Below, piece after piece: positions 1 to 5,192 of a DNA stretch of 5,192 nucleotides. Location: contig CALHAO010000198.1 in assembly GCA_937931765.1 (NCBI GenBank), positions 1-5,192 on the forward strand, written 5' to 3'. The notes beneath the pieces are model-generated. The model saw nothing but the letters and a program-made list of their open reading frames with translations. It was not told where the DNA came from and did not search any database. The DNA comes from an uncultured Thiotrichaceae bacterium. GTDB lineage: Bacteria; Pseudomonadota; Gammaproteobacteria; Thiotrichales; Thiotrichaceae. How positions within the stretch are numbered: position 1 is the first letter of the stretch; each line of letters opens with the position of its first letter. The translations under genes were made by a program, and so were the position numbers.

Positions 1-414
1 GCCGGGCTGCTGGATGCTTTTCAGGCGGTTAAGTCCGTATCAACAGCACCCGTGGCGAAAACTGGCAGTAATCGTAATGCGGCTGCAACAACCAAAGTGA
101 CGTTGGATGGTAGTAGTAGTTCTGATGATGTCTATGGCGGCAAGATTACCCGTTACCAGTGGGAACAGGTTTCTGGCCCGGATGTGGTATTGACTGGCTC
201 AGATAAGGCCAAGGCAACATTCAGCACTCCAGCTGCTGTTCGCTCCGACAGGCAGTTGGTATTTCAGCTAACTGTTACTGACGACGTTGGCTTGTCGCAT
301 AGTAAGCAGGTAGTTATTACCGTACCAGTTAAGGGCGGTGGTGGCGGGAGTTTTCCGGTTGGTTTATTAGGTATGTTGGGGCTATTAGGTTTGTGTTGGT
401 TTAAGCGCAAGTGA
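1..414 (+). CDS. C-terminal part of a GlyGly-CTERM exported protein, probably a subtilisin-like (S8) protease
   Basis: The reading frame is open from base 1, so the 5' end lies outside the window; 137 residues and a TGA stop are visible. The GTG at 52 is an internal valine codon, not a start. Residues 1-11 (AGLLDAFQAVK) match the helix that ends many S8 subtilase catalytic domains, usually written GAGxxDAxxAV. Residues about 30-109 form a PKD-like (REJ/K319L type) beta-sandwich, shown by VTLDGSSSSDD, ITRYQWEQVSGP, FSTPA and FQLTVTDDVG. Residues 112-116 are GGGGG, followed by a hydrophobic helix (about 118-133) and a basic KRK end: the GlyGly-CTERM tripartite signal. In known systems rhombosortase cleaves this tail after export, and substrates commonly leave by type II secretion. 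The PKD and sorting parts are secure; the protease assignment rests on a short stretch, and another GlyGly-CTERM enzyme class remains possible. Confidence 0.75.
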   Translation, partial: AGLLDAFQAVKSVSTAPVAKTGSNRNAAATTKVTLDGSSSSDDVYGGKITRYQWEQVSGPDVVLTGSDKAKATFSTPAAVRSDRQLVFQLTVTDDVGLSHSKQVVITVPVKGGGGGSFPVGLLGMLGLLGLCWFKRK

Positions 415-442
415 TTATTTTTTAAGATAATGGATCGAATAG

Positions 443-484
443 ACAGATGAGTTGCTGAAGATTAATCAGCAGCAACTCATCTGT
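443..484. terminator. Hairpin between convergent genes, possible bidirectional terminator
   Basis: A perfect 15-bp inverted repeat (443-457, ACAGATGAGTTGCTG, and 470-484) encloses a 12-base loop. It sits between the protease stop (414) and the tolC stop (496), where both transcripts should end. The stem is only moderately GC-rich and neither side has a long T run (TTGTTA after it on the plus strand; TCTATT beyond it on the minus strand), so it may be a weak intrinsic terminator or an mRNA 3'-end stabiliser. Confidence 0.55.
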
Positions 485-495
485 TGTTACCCCGG

Positions 496-2085
496 CTACT
501 GCGTTGTAAAGATAACATCTTCCTGATTAGTCACTCTGAAAACATCAGAACCTGGTTTTTGTGCAACAGGTTGTGGTGCTTGCGCTTGCGACTTTCTGGC
601 TGCTTGTTGAGCCTGCTGTTGCTGTCTTTGAGCTTGCAATTGAGCTTGTCGTTGTGCGTGCTGTTGCCGTTGGACTTTTAACTGAGCCTGTTGGCGTTGT
701 AGCTGTTGTCTTTTCTGAGCTTGTAATTGTTGCGCACGGGTTAGCTTTACCGGGGCTTGTCTGGTTTGACCTAATGGCTGTGTCATCTGATTACTGAGTG
801 TTTGCAGGTCTTTTTCTGACAGAGTTCCGGCTGCCTGCCGCAGGTTCAGCGTGCTCAGCAGAAAAGCGTTGCGGGCTGAGCTGACACTCCTGCGTGCTGA
901 AAATACATCGCGTAAAGTAGTGAGAACATCGACTGCAGTACGTGTGCCGACTTCAAAACCGGTTTTGGTGGCTGAAGCAGCTGTTTGTGCAGAAACTAAT
1001 GCGCGTTGTTGTGCTTTAATTTGGCTGATACCGGACTGGATGCTTAGATAGGCACTGCGCACCTGTGATTCAATCAGGCGTTCCTGATACTGATAATTTT
1101 GTTGCGCCTGACGGAATTGATGCTGCGCTTGTCTGACACGGGAGCTGATAGCACCACCCTGATAAAGTGGCATGCTGGCTTCAACACCCACACTAGCACC
1201 CGTTATGACCGGATCAATAGGTGAGTTAGTTATGGCCAAGCTGCCGGTGTGGCGGGCATATATATTGACAACTGGTTTGCGGTTTGAGCGCTGCACCTCG
1301 ATATTCTGGCGGGCCACTTCAATGGCTTGTTTAGCGGTGAGCAGTGACTTGCTGTTTTGCTTAGCCAGTGACACCCAACTATTAATATTACCCGGTGCCG
1401 GGATTTGCAAGGGTAGGTTGGCCGCCGGGCCTTTCAGTGCATTATAGCCCTTACGGGTCATTACCCGTAGATTTTCGCGGGCATCAATAATGCCCTGTTG
1501 TGCGGCTACTTCACTGGCAACGGTTAAGTTATAACGCGACTCTGCTTCCTTCAGATCGGTGATAGGCGATTGTCCCACTTCAAAAAACACCTTCACTTGT
1601 TCCAGCTGACGTTGCACCGCTTTTTTTTCTGTGGTTGCAAAGCGCAGGGTTTCTATGGCATTCAGGTAATTGAAATAAGGTTGGGCTACCCGCAGAATGA
1701 GTGCCTGGCGTTGTTCTTCCAGTTGCAATTTAGCTTGCAGAATAGATGCGTCTACCTGATCAATCTGTGCGTCAATATTTTTGTTATACAGTGACTTACT
1801 AAGGTTCAGTGTGTAGCTGCCATTTAATGATGATCTGGATGTTGAGTCATCAATACTGATGTTGCGGCTAAGGCTGGAGCTACCAGAAATATTAAGCTGT
1901 GGCTTTTTCTGCGATAAGGCCTGTGTTTTATTTTCCAATGTCGCAAGAAATCCGGTTTCCTGAGCTTTTAATTGCGCATCATTGGCTTTAGCATCCTGAT
2001 AGGCTTGAAAAAGGCTTTCTGCCTGCAGATTTGTAGTGCCTAATATGAGTGCTGTCAGTAATGCAAGCGATAGTGTCTTTTTCAT
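496..2085 (-). CDS. tolC: TolC-family outer-membrane efflux/secretion channel with a Gln/Arg-rich C-terminal tail
   Basis: This is the outer-membrane exit duct that, as a trimer, docks onto inner-membrane pumps (RND, ABC or MFS) and their periplasmic adaptors for drug efflux or type I secretion. The chosen start gives 529 residues with a typical signal peptide: MKK, a hydrophobic core, and likely cleavage after LQA at residue 22. The two homologous halves of the family are visible: VGQSPITDLKEAESRYN (170-186) and VGTRTAVDVLTTL (379-391), each followed by long alpha-helical barrel segments. PLYQGGAISSRVRQA (306-320) and STLNLRQAAG (411-420) are also typical. Residues 445-510 form a basic, Gln-rich low-complexity stretch with no Asp or Glu, then a short ordinary end (GSDVFRVTNQEDVIF). 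An ATG at 2100 would add five residues; neither start has a strong ribosome site. The gene lies 114 bases downstream of the rhodanese gene and appears to have its own promoter. The family is certain, but the partner pump is unknown. Confidence 0.93.
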   Translation of the reverse strand: MKKTLSLALLTALILGTTNLQAESLFQAYQDAKANDAQLKAQETGFLATLENKTQALSQKKPQLNISGSSSLSRNISIDDSTSRSSLNGSYTLNLSKSLYNKNIDAQIDQVDASILQAKLQLEEQRQALILRVAQPYFNYLNAIETLRFATTEKKAVQRQLEQVKVFFEVGQSPITDLKEAESRYNLTVASEVAAQQGIIDARENLRVMTRKGYNALKGPAANLPLQIPAPGNINSWVSLAKQNSKSLLTAKQAIEVARQNIEVQRSNRKPVVNIYARHTGSLAITNSPIDPVITGASVGVEASMPLYQGGAISSRVRQAQHQFRQAQQNYQYQERLIESQVRSAYLSIQSGISQIKAQQRALVSAQTAASATKTGFEVGTRTAVDVLTTLRDVFSARRSVSSARNAFLLSTLNLRQAAGTLSEKDLQTLSNQMTQPLGQTRQAPVKLTRAQQLQAQKRQQLQRQQAQLKVQRQQHAQRQAQLQAQRQQQQAQQAARKSQAQAPQPVAQKPGSDVFRVTNQEDVIFTTQ

Positions 2086-2165
2086 ACTTATTGTATCCAT
2101 CCATTCTGTAAAGTGTGTTCCCTGTGTAACACCCGACAACTGCTGATTTTTGTCATGTTGCTTTC

Positions 2166-2194
2166 ATTATAACAACATAACCATTTATTAAGAA
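2166..2194 (-). promoter_or_regulatory. Probable sigma-70 promoter of tolC
   Basis: Read on the minus strand, a perfect TATAAT (2166-2171) lies 17 bases downstream of TTCTTA (2189-2194), which matches the -35 consensus at only three positions. Transcription would begin near 2159 and give a leader of about 74 bases before the ATG at 2085. It sits in the 114-base gap between the rhodanese stop and tolC. No terminator hairpin is visible there, so readthrough from the upstream genes is also likely. Confidence 0.5.
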
Positions 2195-2199
2195 AAACC

Positions 2200-2520
2200 T
2201 TAGTAAACGGCCATGTCCGGATCGAGTGTTCTTGCCCACAAATCAATGCCGCCACTGACGTTTATGGTGTCGAAACCTGATTTTTCAAGAAAATAACAGG
2301 CATGGGCACTGCGAATGCCATGATGACAAATAACGGCGACCGGAATCTTTGCATCCAGCTTCTCTATCGCTTGTTGTAATTGTGATAGCGGGATTAACAG
2401 CGATCCTTCTATATGGACAATGTCATACTCCCAAGGTTCTCTCACATCAGCTAATTGCAGGCTGTGTGGTGGTGAATTGCGGAGGAGTGTATCTATTTCT
2501 TCTGGGGTTTTGGTTTGCAT
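2200..2520 (-). CDS. Single-domain rhodanese-like sulfurtransferase
   Basis: At 106 residues this is the usual length of a stand-alone rhodanese domain (GlpE/PspE size class). No signal peptide is visible, so it should be cytoplasmic. Family landmarks appear in order: ADVREPWEYDIVHIEGS (24-40), with the conserved Asp-Val-Arg and His-Ile-x-Gly motifs; IPLSQL (43-48); the active-site loop CHHGIRS (65-71), with the catalytic persulfide-forming cysteine at residue 65 and Arg70 in the loop; and VSGGIDLW (88-95), a normal rhodanese end. These proteins carry sulfur as a cysteine persulfide, but the physiological donor and acceptor cannot be read from sequence. The ATG overlaps the stop codon of the upstream methyltransferase-like gene by one base, and no good Shine-Dalgarno is seen, which suggests translational coupling. 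A role in sulfur oxidation is possible in an organism with SoxB, but this gene's linkage to the pcm-like gene and tolC does not specifically support it. Confidence 0.92.
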   Translation of the reverse strand: MQTKTPEEIDTLLRNSPPHSLQLADVREPWEYDIVHIEGSLLIPLSQLQQAIEKLDAKIPVAVICHHGIRSAHACYFLEKSGFDTINVSGGIDLWARTLDPDMAVY

Positions 2521-2522
2521 TA
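2518..2522 (-). promoter_or_regulatory. Stop-start overlap TAATG coupling the pcm-like and rhodanese genes
   Basis: On the minus strand the methyltransferase-like gene ends in TAA (2522-2520) and the rhodanese ATG begins at base 2520, giving TAATG. The upstream sequence (GATTGAGTCGTTTGAATTT) has no well-placed Shine-Dalgarno. Terminating ribosomes probably restart here, which would tie expression of the two proteins together. Confidence 0.7.
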
Positions 2523-3179
2523 AAATTCAAACGACTCAATCATCTCACTGCCTAATAAAGGTTTTAGTGAGGTTTCAAAAACAGCGGTACGTGAATATTC
2601 ATTTTCAGCGTCACGGGTTACCAATAAAGCATGCATAGCCGGTGGTTTTCCGCTGATAATAAACAGGCGTCCGCCAATGTTCAGGCGCTCTTCAAACACA
2701 GTGATATATTCCGGAATCGAGCCGGTTACAGCGATGGCATCGTACTGTTTATCAGAATTACCTTGCCAGCCCCGACTTGCATCATCATTGTATAGGTCGA
2801 AGTTGGTGACCTCTATGCTATTCAGTCGTGCTTCAGCCAGGTGGGAGAATTCGTTACGCAATTCGACACTATCGACATGTTGGCCCAGATGCGCTAAACA
2901 GGCCGTTATAAAACCACTGCCTGTACCAATTTCGAGACAATGATCGGTTGGCTGAATAGCCAGTTCCTGTAACATGCGTGCCTCAACACGCGGGTGCATC
3001 ATGCTTTCACCCTTGCCGATGGGTATCTCAATATCAGCGAAAGCGAGGTTTTTCCACTTTGGCAGCACAAATTTTTCTCTGGGAAGAAACCTGAAGGTAT
3101 CCAACACTGTCTCATTAAGTACATCCCATGGCCGAATCTGCTGTTCAACCATATTAAAACGGGCATGCTCCGGATTCAT
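2520..3179 (-). CDS. Protein-L-isoaspartate O-methyltransferase family protein, divergent (SAM-dependent)
   Basis: This 219-residue protein has a class I SAM-methyltransferase fold of the Pcm family. The SAM-binding motif I is LEIGTGSGFITACLA (82-96). The acidic end of strand beta-2 is VDSVEL (102-107), motif II is YDAIAVTGS (146-154), and motif III is LNIGGRLFII (166-175). The N-terminus (ARFNMVEQQIRPWDVL, 6-21) is characteristic of a Pcm-like subfamily that I recall from other gammaproteobacteria. True Pcm enzymes carry a GxGxTISQP-type substrate loop before motif I. Here the equivalent stretch is GKGESMMHPRVEAR (55-68), so isoaspartyl repair activity is doubtful although SAM binding looks intact. 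The ATG at 3179 is supported by an AGGAG ribosome site five bases upstream. It is the first gene of a minus-strand run with rhodanese and tolC. Annotation pipelines would probably name it pcm; I withhold the symbol because of the altered loop. Confidence 0.85.
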   Translation of the reverse strand: MNPEHARFNMVEQQIRPWDVLNETVLDTFRFLPREKFVLPKWKNLAFADIEIPIGKGESMMHPRVEARMLQELAIQPTDHCLEIGTGSGFITACLAHLGQHVDSVELRNEFSHLAEARLNSIEVTNFDLYNDDASRGWQGNSDKQYDAIAVTGSIPEYITVFEERLNIGGRLFIISGKPPAMHALLVTRDAENEYSRTAVFETSLKPLLGSEMIESFEF

Positions 3180-3184
3180 GGCAA

Positions 3185-3189
3185 CTCCT
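3185..3189 (-). promoter_or_regulatory. Ribosome binding site of the pcm-like gene
   Basis: CTCCT on the plus strand reads AGGAG on the minus strand and ends five bases before the ATG at 3179. This is the clearest Shine-Dalgarno of the minus-strand gene run and fixes the start of the first gene. Confidence 0.8.
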
Positions 3190-3250
3190 GTTAATGATAG
3201 GTAGCATTAGATTACGTGTTCCACGGGGTGGCTGCAACAGACATGATAGA

Positions 3251-3270
3251 TATAATAGTATTGCGAGGTG
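3251..3270 (+). promoter_or_regulatory. -10 box and ribosome binding site of the Kazal lipoprotein gene
   Basis: A perfect TATAAT at 3251-3256 is followed by GAGGTG at 3265-3270, five bases before the ATG at 3276. Transcription from this box would start near 3263, leaving a leader of only about 13 bases. No convincing -35 hexamer is found 16-18 bases upstream (GTGGCT at the 17-base position), so the promoter may be weak, activator-dependent or not the real one. The ribosome site is more certain than the promoter. Confidence 0.5.
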
Positions 3271-3275
3271 AGTAA

Positions 3276-3650
3276 ATGAAAACGGTACAAATGTTAGTGA
3301 AAGCAGGGGGCGCACTGCTGTTTATAGGCGTGATATCCGCCTGCGTGAATCTGGGGGCAACGGAACAGCCACCACAAAGTAAACCGATGGCTGATGTAGG
3401 TGCATCGCTTGTGCAATGTAATACGCCACGTCCGGAAATTTGTTACGAGGTTTATCAGCCGGTATGTGCTGTGCGGGATACAGGTGTGCGGTGTATAACG
3501 ACGCCTTGTCCCTCTACGGAGAAAATGACATATCCTAATGATTGTAAAGCTTGTTCAGATCCTACTGTGCATGGCTTTCAGCGGGGTGATTGTAATGCAA
3601 TTAATACCACAGGGTTGGAGAGCAGGCTTGAGCGACTGATAAAGGGTTGA
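3276..3650 (+). CDS. Small lipoprotein with a Kazal-type serine protease inhibitor domain
   Basis: The protein has 124 residues. MKTVQMLVKA, a hydrophobic core and the lipobox ISAC place the lipid-modified cysteine at residue 23; the next residue is Val, not Asp, which favours outer-membrane sorting by the usual rule. After a linker, residues 48-106 follow Kazal cysteine spacing: C48-x7-C56-x7-C64, then TYPNDC (85-90), x2, C93 and C106, with the family signatures YQPVC and TYxNxC. In a classical Kazal domain the reactive P1 residue is the second after cysteine 2, here Glu58. The C3-C4 segment has 25 residues instead of the roughly 10 in ovomucoid domains and contains two extra cysteines (C73, C78), which probably pair with each other. 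A charged C-terminal helix (GLESRLERLIKG) ends the protein. The gene stands alone, with its own ribosome site and terminator. The fold is well supported; inhibitor activity is inferred, and many bacterial Kazal-like lipoproteins have no known target. Confidence 0.85.
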   Translation: MKTVQMLVKAGGALLFIGVISACVNLGATEQPPQSKPMADVGASLVQCNTPRPEICYEVYQPVCAVRDTGVRCITTPCPSTEKMTYPNDCKACSDPTVHGFQRGDCNAINTTGLESRLERLIKG

Positions 3651-3683
3651 AGCCCGGTTTTGAGTTTCAGTGAGGCTCTTATG

Positions 3684-3723
3684 AAAAAGCCAGCTACCCG
3701 ATTAATCGGATAGCTGGCTTTTT
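3684..3723. terminator. Strong bidirectional intrinsic terminator
   Basis: The arms 3684-3696 (AAAAAGCCAGCTA) and 3711-3723 (TAGCTGGCTTTTT) pair over 13 bp. After one C/A mismatch, four further pairs (CCGA with TCGG) close on a TTAA loop. The flanking A5 and T5 tracts give a U run in either direction. It lies between the stop of the Kazal lipoprotein gene (3650) and the soxB stop (3744), so it serves both convergent transcripts and marks the end of any sox operon. Confidence 0.92.
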
Positions 3724-3743
3724 ATGGTTTGGCTAACGGTAAT

Positions 3744-5192
3744 TTAGCCTAACTCACCCTGATAATCCGCAATGCCTGGATTGTCAGATACACCAATTAA
3801 CTTTGGATCATTGATCTTGGCCAGTTTCAGCACATCATCATCACCCTTATTCTTCAGTAGATAATCACGCACCACATCCCACATCATACGGCCTTCCGGT
3901 GTGCGGTTAACCACCGCCCAGCCTGCTACTTTGTAGGTCTTCTTCGGGTCAATCAGATCACCATTATCCAAACGTGCTTCGGTAATGCGTTCATATAACT
4001 TATTACCTGGCTCAATGGTGTAATCCATACCACCTACACGCACCATATCACCACCAGATTGCAGGTAAGGATCAGGATCAAACAAGTTATCCGCCACCTG
4101 TTCCAGCACATTCAATAATGCTTCACCGGTCATTTCATTGGCATAAGTTTCACCATAAGTCATAGAGCACTGCGTCATCACATCTTCCATAGTGATCCAC
4201 TCACCCTTAGGTGTAGTGGTGCCCCAGCGCACACCGGCAGACATCGCAATATCCGCATCGTATTCATCACGTAACGCATTACACAAGACCTGATCCCAAG
4301 TGCCCATAAAGTTACCACGGCGATACAAGGTACGGTCGGCAATCGCTAGTTTTTCAGTAAGAATTTCATCGTAAGTTTTACCCACGCGATCTTTATTGAA
4401 ATGACGGTCTTCAGCGCGGCTCTCAATTATTTTCTCATCGTATTTAGTGCTACGCATCTGGGTCAGATAAGCTTCCATTTCCTTATCGGCAGGTAGCATA
4501 TTTTCAAACACGGGCAGCATCTTATAGTTGATTTCTTTTACCTTGCCTTCGTCAAAGCCAAAGTCCATCACCCCAATATACTTACCGTTAGAACCGGCGT
4601 TTGTCACCAAACAAGTACCACCTTCGGTATCTTTCACCTTAACCGGCTGCGGTATACCATCGTGTGTATGACCGCCAAATACCGCATCCATGCCCGGTAC
4701 CTGTTCCGCCATTTTAATATCGACATCCATCCCATTGTGCGATACCAGCACCACAGCATCCGGCTTATCTTCAGCGCGAATCTTCTTCACCAGATCACGC
4801 ATATCATCTTCACGTAGGCCAAATGACCAGTCCGGGAAAAACTCCGGTGGGTTAGCGTTCGCAGTACGTGGGAAAGCCTGGCCAATCACCGCAATACGCT
4901 TACCATTCACTTCCTTGATGACATAAGGCTGGAAGGCATGACCGCTATCTTCGTCATACAGACCGTTACCATCGTATTTTTCCACCATATCGGTGTATTC
5001 ATCACCGAACAGCGCATCTTCTTTCACTCGCACGTTCTGGCCGATGAAGTCACCTTTAAATAGTGAGACATTGCTGAGTAATTCTTCTTCAGGGTAAGTG
5101 AATTCCCAGTGGCCGACCATGACATCAACACCGAGAATATTCGAAGCTTCCACCATATCGACACCACGTGTCCATAATGACGTGCCGGAACC
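3744..5192 (-). CDS. soxB: Thiosulfohydrolase SoxB, N-terminus outside the window
   Basis: The frame stays open to the right edge, so the start is missing; 482 residues are seen, and SoxB is usually about 560-570, so roughly 80-90 N-terminal residues, including the export signal, lie outside. SoxB is the periplasmic dimanganese enzyme that hydrolyses the terminal sulfonate from the SoxY-bound sulfur adduct, releasing sulfate. Counting from the edge, family motifs are GSGTSLWTRG (1-10), GVDVMVGHWEFTY (21-33), IGQAFPRTANANP (103-115), VSHNGMDVD (150-158), the metal-site GGHTHDG (173-179), RRGNFMGTWDQVL (291-303), MSAGVRWGTT (317-326) and the SoxB-specific SGGDMVRVGG (379-388). This last stretch, with GHWEF in place of GNHEF, separates SoxB from 5'-nucleotidases of the same metallophosphoesterase superfamily. 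The end (NPGIADYQG) is also usual. No sox gene follows; the gene ends at a strong terminator, so any soxXYZA partners must lie upstream or elsewhere. Confidence 0.96.
   Translation of the reverse strand, partial: GSGTSLWTRGVDMVEASNILGVDVMVGHWEFTYPEEELLSNVSLFKGDFIGQNVRVKEDALFGDEYTDMVEKYDGNGLYDEDSGHAFQPYVIKEVNGKRIAVIGQAFPRTANANPPEFFPDWSFGLREDDMRDLVKKIRAEDKPDAVVLVSHNGMDVDIKMAEQVPGMDAVFGGHTHDGIPQPVKVKDTEGGTCLVTNAGSNGKYIGVMDFGFDEGKVKEINYKMLPVFENMLPADKEMEAYLTQMRSTKYDEKIIESRAEDRHFNKDRVGKTYDEILTEKLAIADRTLYRRGNFMGTWDQVLCNALRDEYDADIAMSAGVRWGTTTPKGEWITMEDVMTQCSMTYGETYANEMTGEALLNVLEQVADNLFDPDPYLQSGGDMVRVGGMDYTIEPGNKLYERITEARLDNGDLIDPKKTYKVAGWAVVNRTPEGRMMWDVVRDYLLKNKGDDDVLKLAKINDPKLIGVSDNPGIADYQGELG

Noticed and set aside
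52..54. GTG at 52 as the start of a small separate protein
   Set aside because: The frame is open to the window edge, the preceding residues resemble the end of a subtilase domain, and there is no signal peptide after the GTG although the product must be exported.
484..1794. Open frames on the plus strand across the tolC gene, including Leu- and Val-rich ones
   Set aside because: They are antisense shadows. The Leu/Val-rich composition is what the antisense of CAG/CAA-rich Gln codons produces, and none has family-like motifs or a ribosome site.
2086..2139. Longer tolC start using a TTG at 2139 (18 extra residues)
   Set aside because: It would place a polar segment in front of a textbook signal peptide, uses a rare start codon and has no ribosome site. 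The ATG at 2085, or possibly 2100, is better.
2180..2199. Intrinsic terminator after the rhodanese gene
   Set aside because: There is a T run (GGTTTTTC on the minus strand) but no stable stem before it.
2349..3204. Plus-strand open frames opposite the rhodanese and methyltransferase-like genes
   Set aside because: They overlap well-supported genes on the other strand, and their translations show no recognisable domains.
4690..4926. Plus-strand open frame inside soxB
   Set aside because: It is antisense to a highly conserved part of SoxB (the metal-site region), and its translation is a Ser/Arg-rich composition typical of a shadow frame.
3744..5192. 5'-nucleotidase/UshA identity for the metallophosphoesterase
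   Set aside because: GHWEFTY, GSGTSLWTRG and SGGDMVRVGG are SoxB-type motifs, and the C-terminal half matches SoxB throughout.

Overview
The window looks like chromosomal DNA from a free-living, sulfur-oxidising gammaproteobacterium of moderate GC content. Three things point that way: a clear SoxB thiosulfohydrolase; a secreted protein ending in a GlyGly-CTERM sorting tail, a signal found mostly in gammaproteobacteria with rhombosortase and type II secretion; and a pcm-like / rhodanese / tolC gene run. The genus cannot be decided from the sequence. I see no mobile element, CRISPR array, tRNA or rRNA.

Layout, left to right. (1) Bases 1-414, plus strand: the 3' end of an exported enzyme, probably a subtilisin-like (S8) protease, with one PKD-like beta-sandwich and a GlyGly-CTERM anchor. 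(2) A 15-bp hairpin at 443-484 separates it from the convergent block. (3) Bases 3179 down to 496, minus strand: a divergent protein-L-isoaspartate O-methyltransferase family protein, a single-domain rhodanese overlapping it by one base, and a TolC-family outer-membrane channel with a long basic, glutamine-rich tail. A good -10 box in front of tolC suggests that it also has its own promoter. (4) Bases 3276-3650, plus strand, divergent from the methyltransferase gene: a small lipoprotein with a Kazal-type protease-inhibitor domain. (5) A strong bidirectional terminator at 3684-3723. (6) Bases 5192 down to 3744, minus strand: the C-terminal 482 residues of SoxB, whose 5' end lies outside the window.

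How the genes relate. Almost every product acts at or beyond the inner membrane: SoxB in the periplasm, TolC in the outer membrane, the Kazal lipoprotein anchored in a membrane, and the GlyGly-CTERM enzyme at the cell surface. The methyltransferase-like protein and the rhodanese are cytoplasmic and look translationally coupled. A Kazal inhibitor fold near a probable S8 protease is suggestive, because Kazal domains inhibit S1 and S8 proteases, but the two genes are 2.9 kb apart and not in one operon, so a pairing is only a hypothesis. Nothing here amounts to a demonstrably new system. The most unusual details are the Kazal domain with a cysteine-bearing insertion and a glutamate at the predicted P1 position, the Gln/Arg-rich TolC tail, and the replaced substrate loop of the Pcm-like protein.
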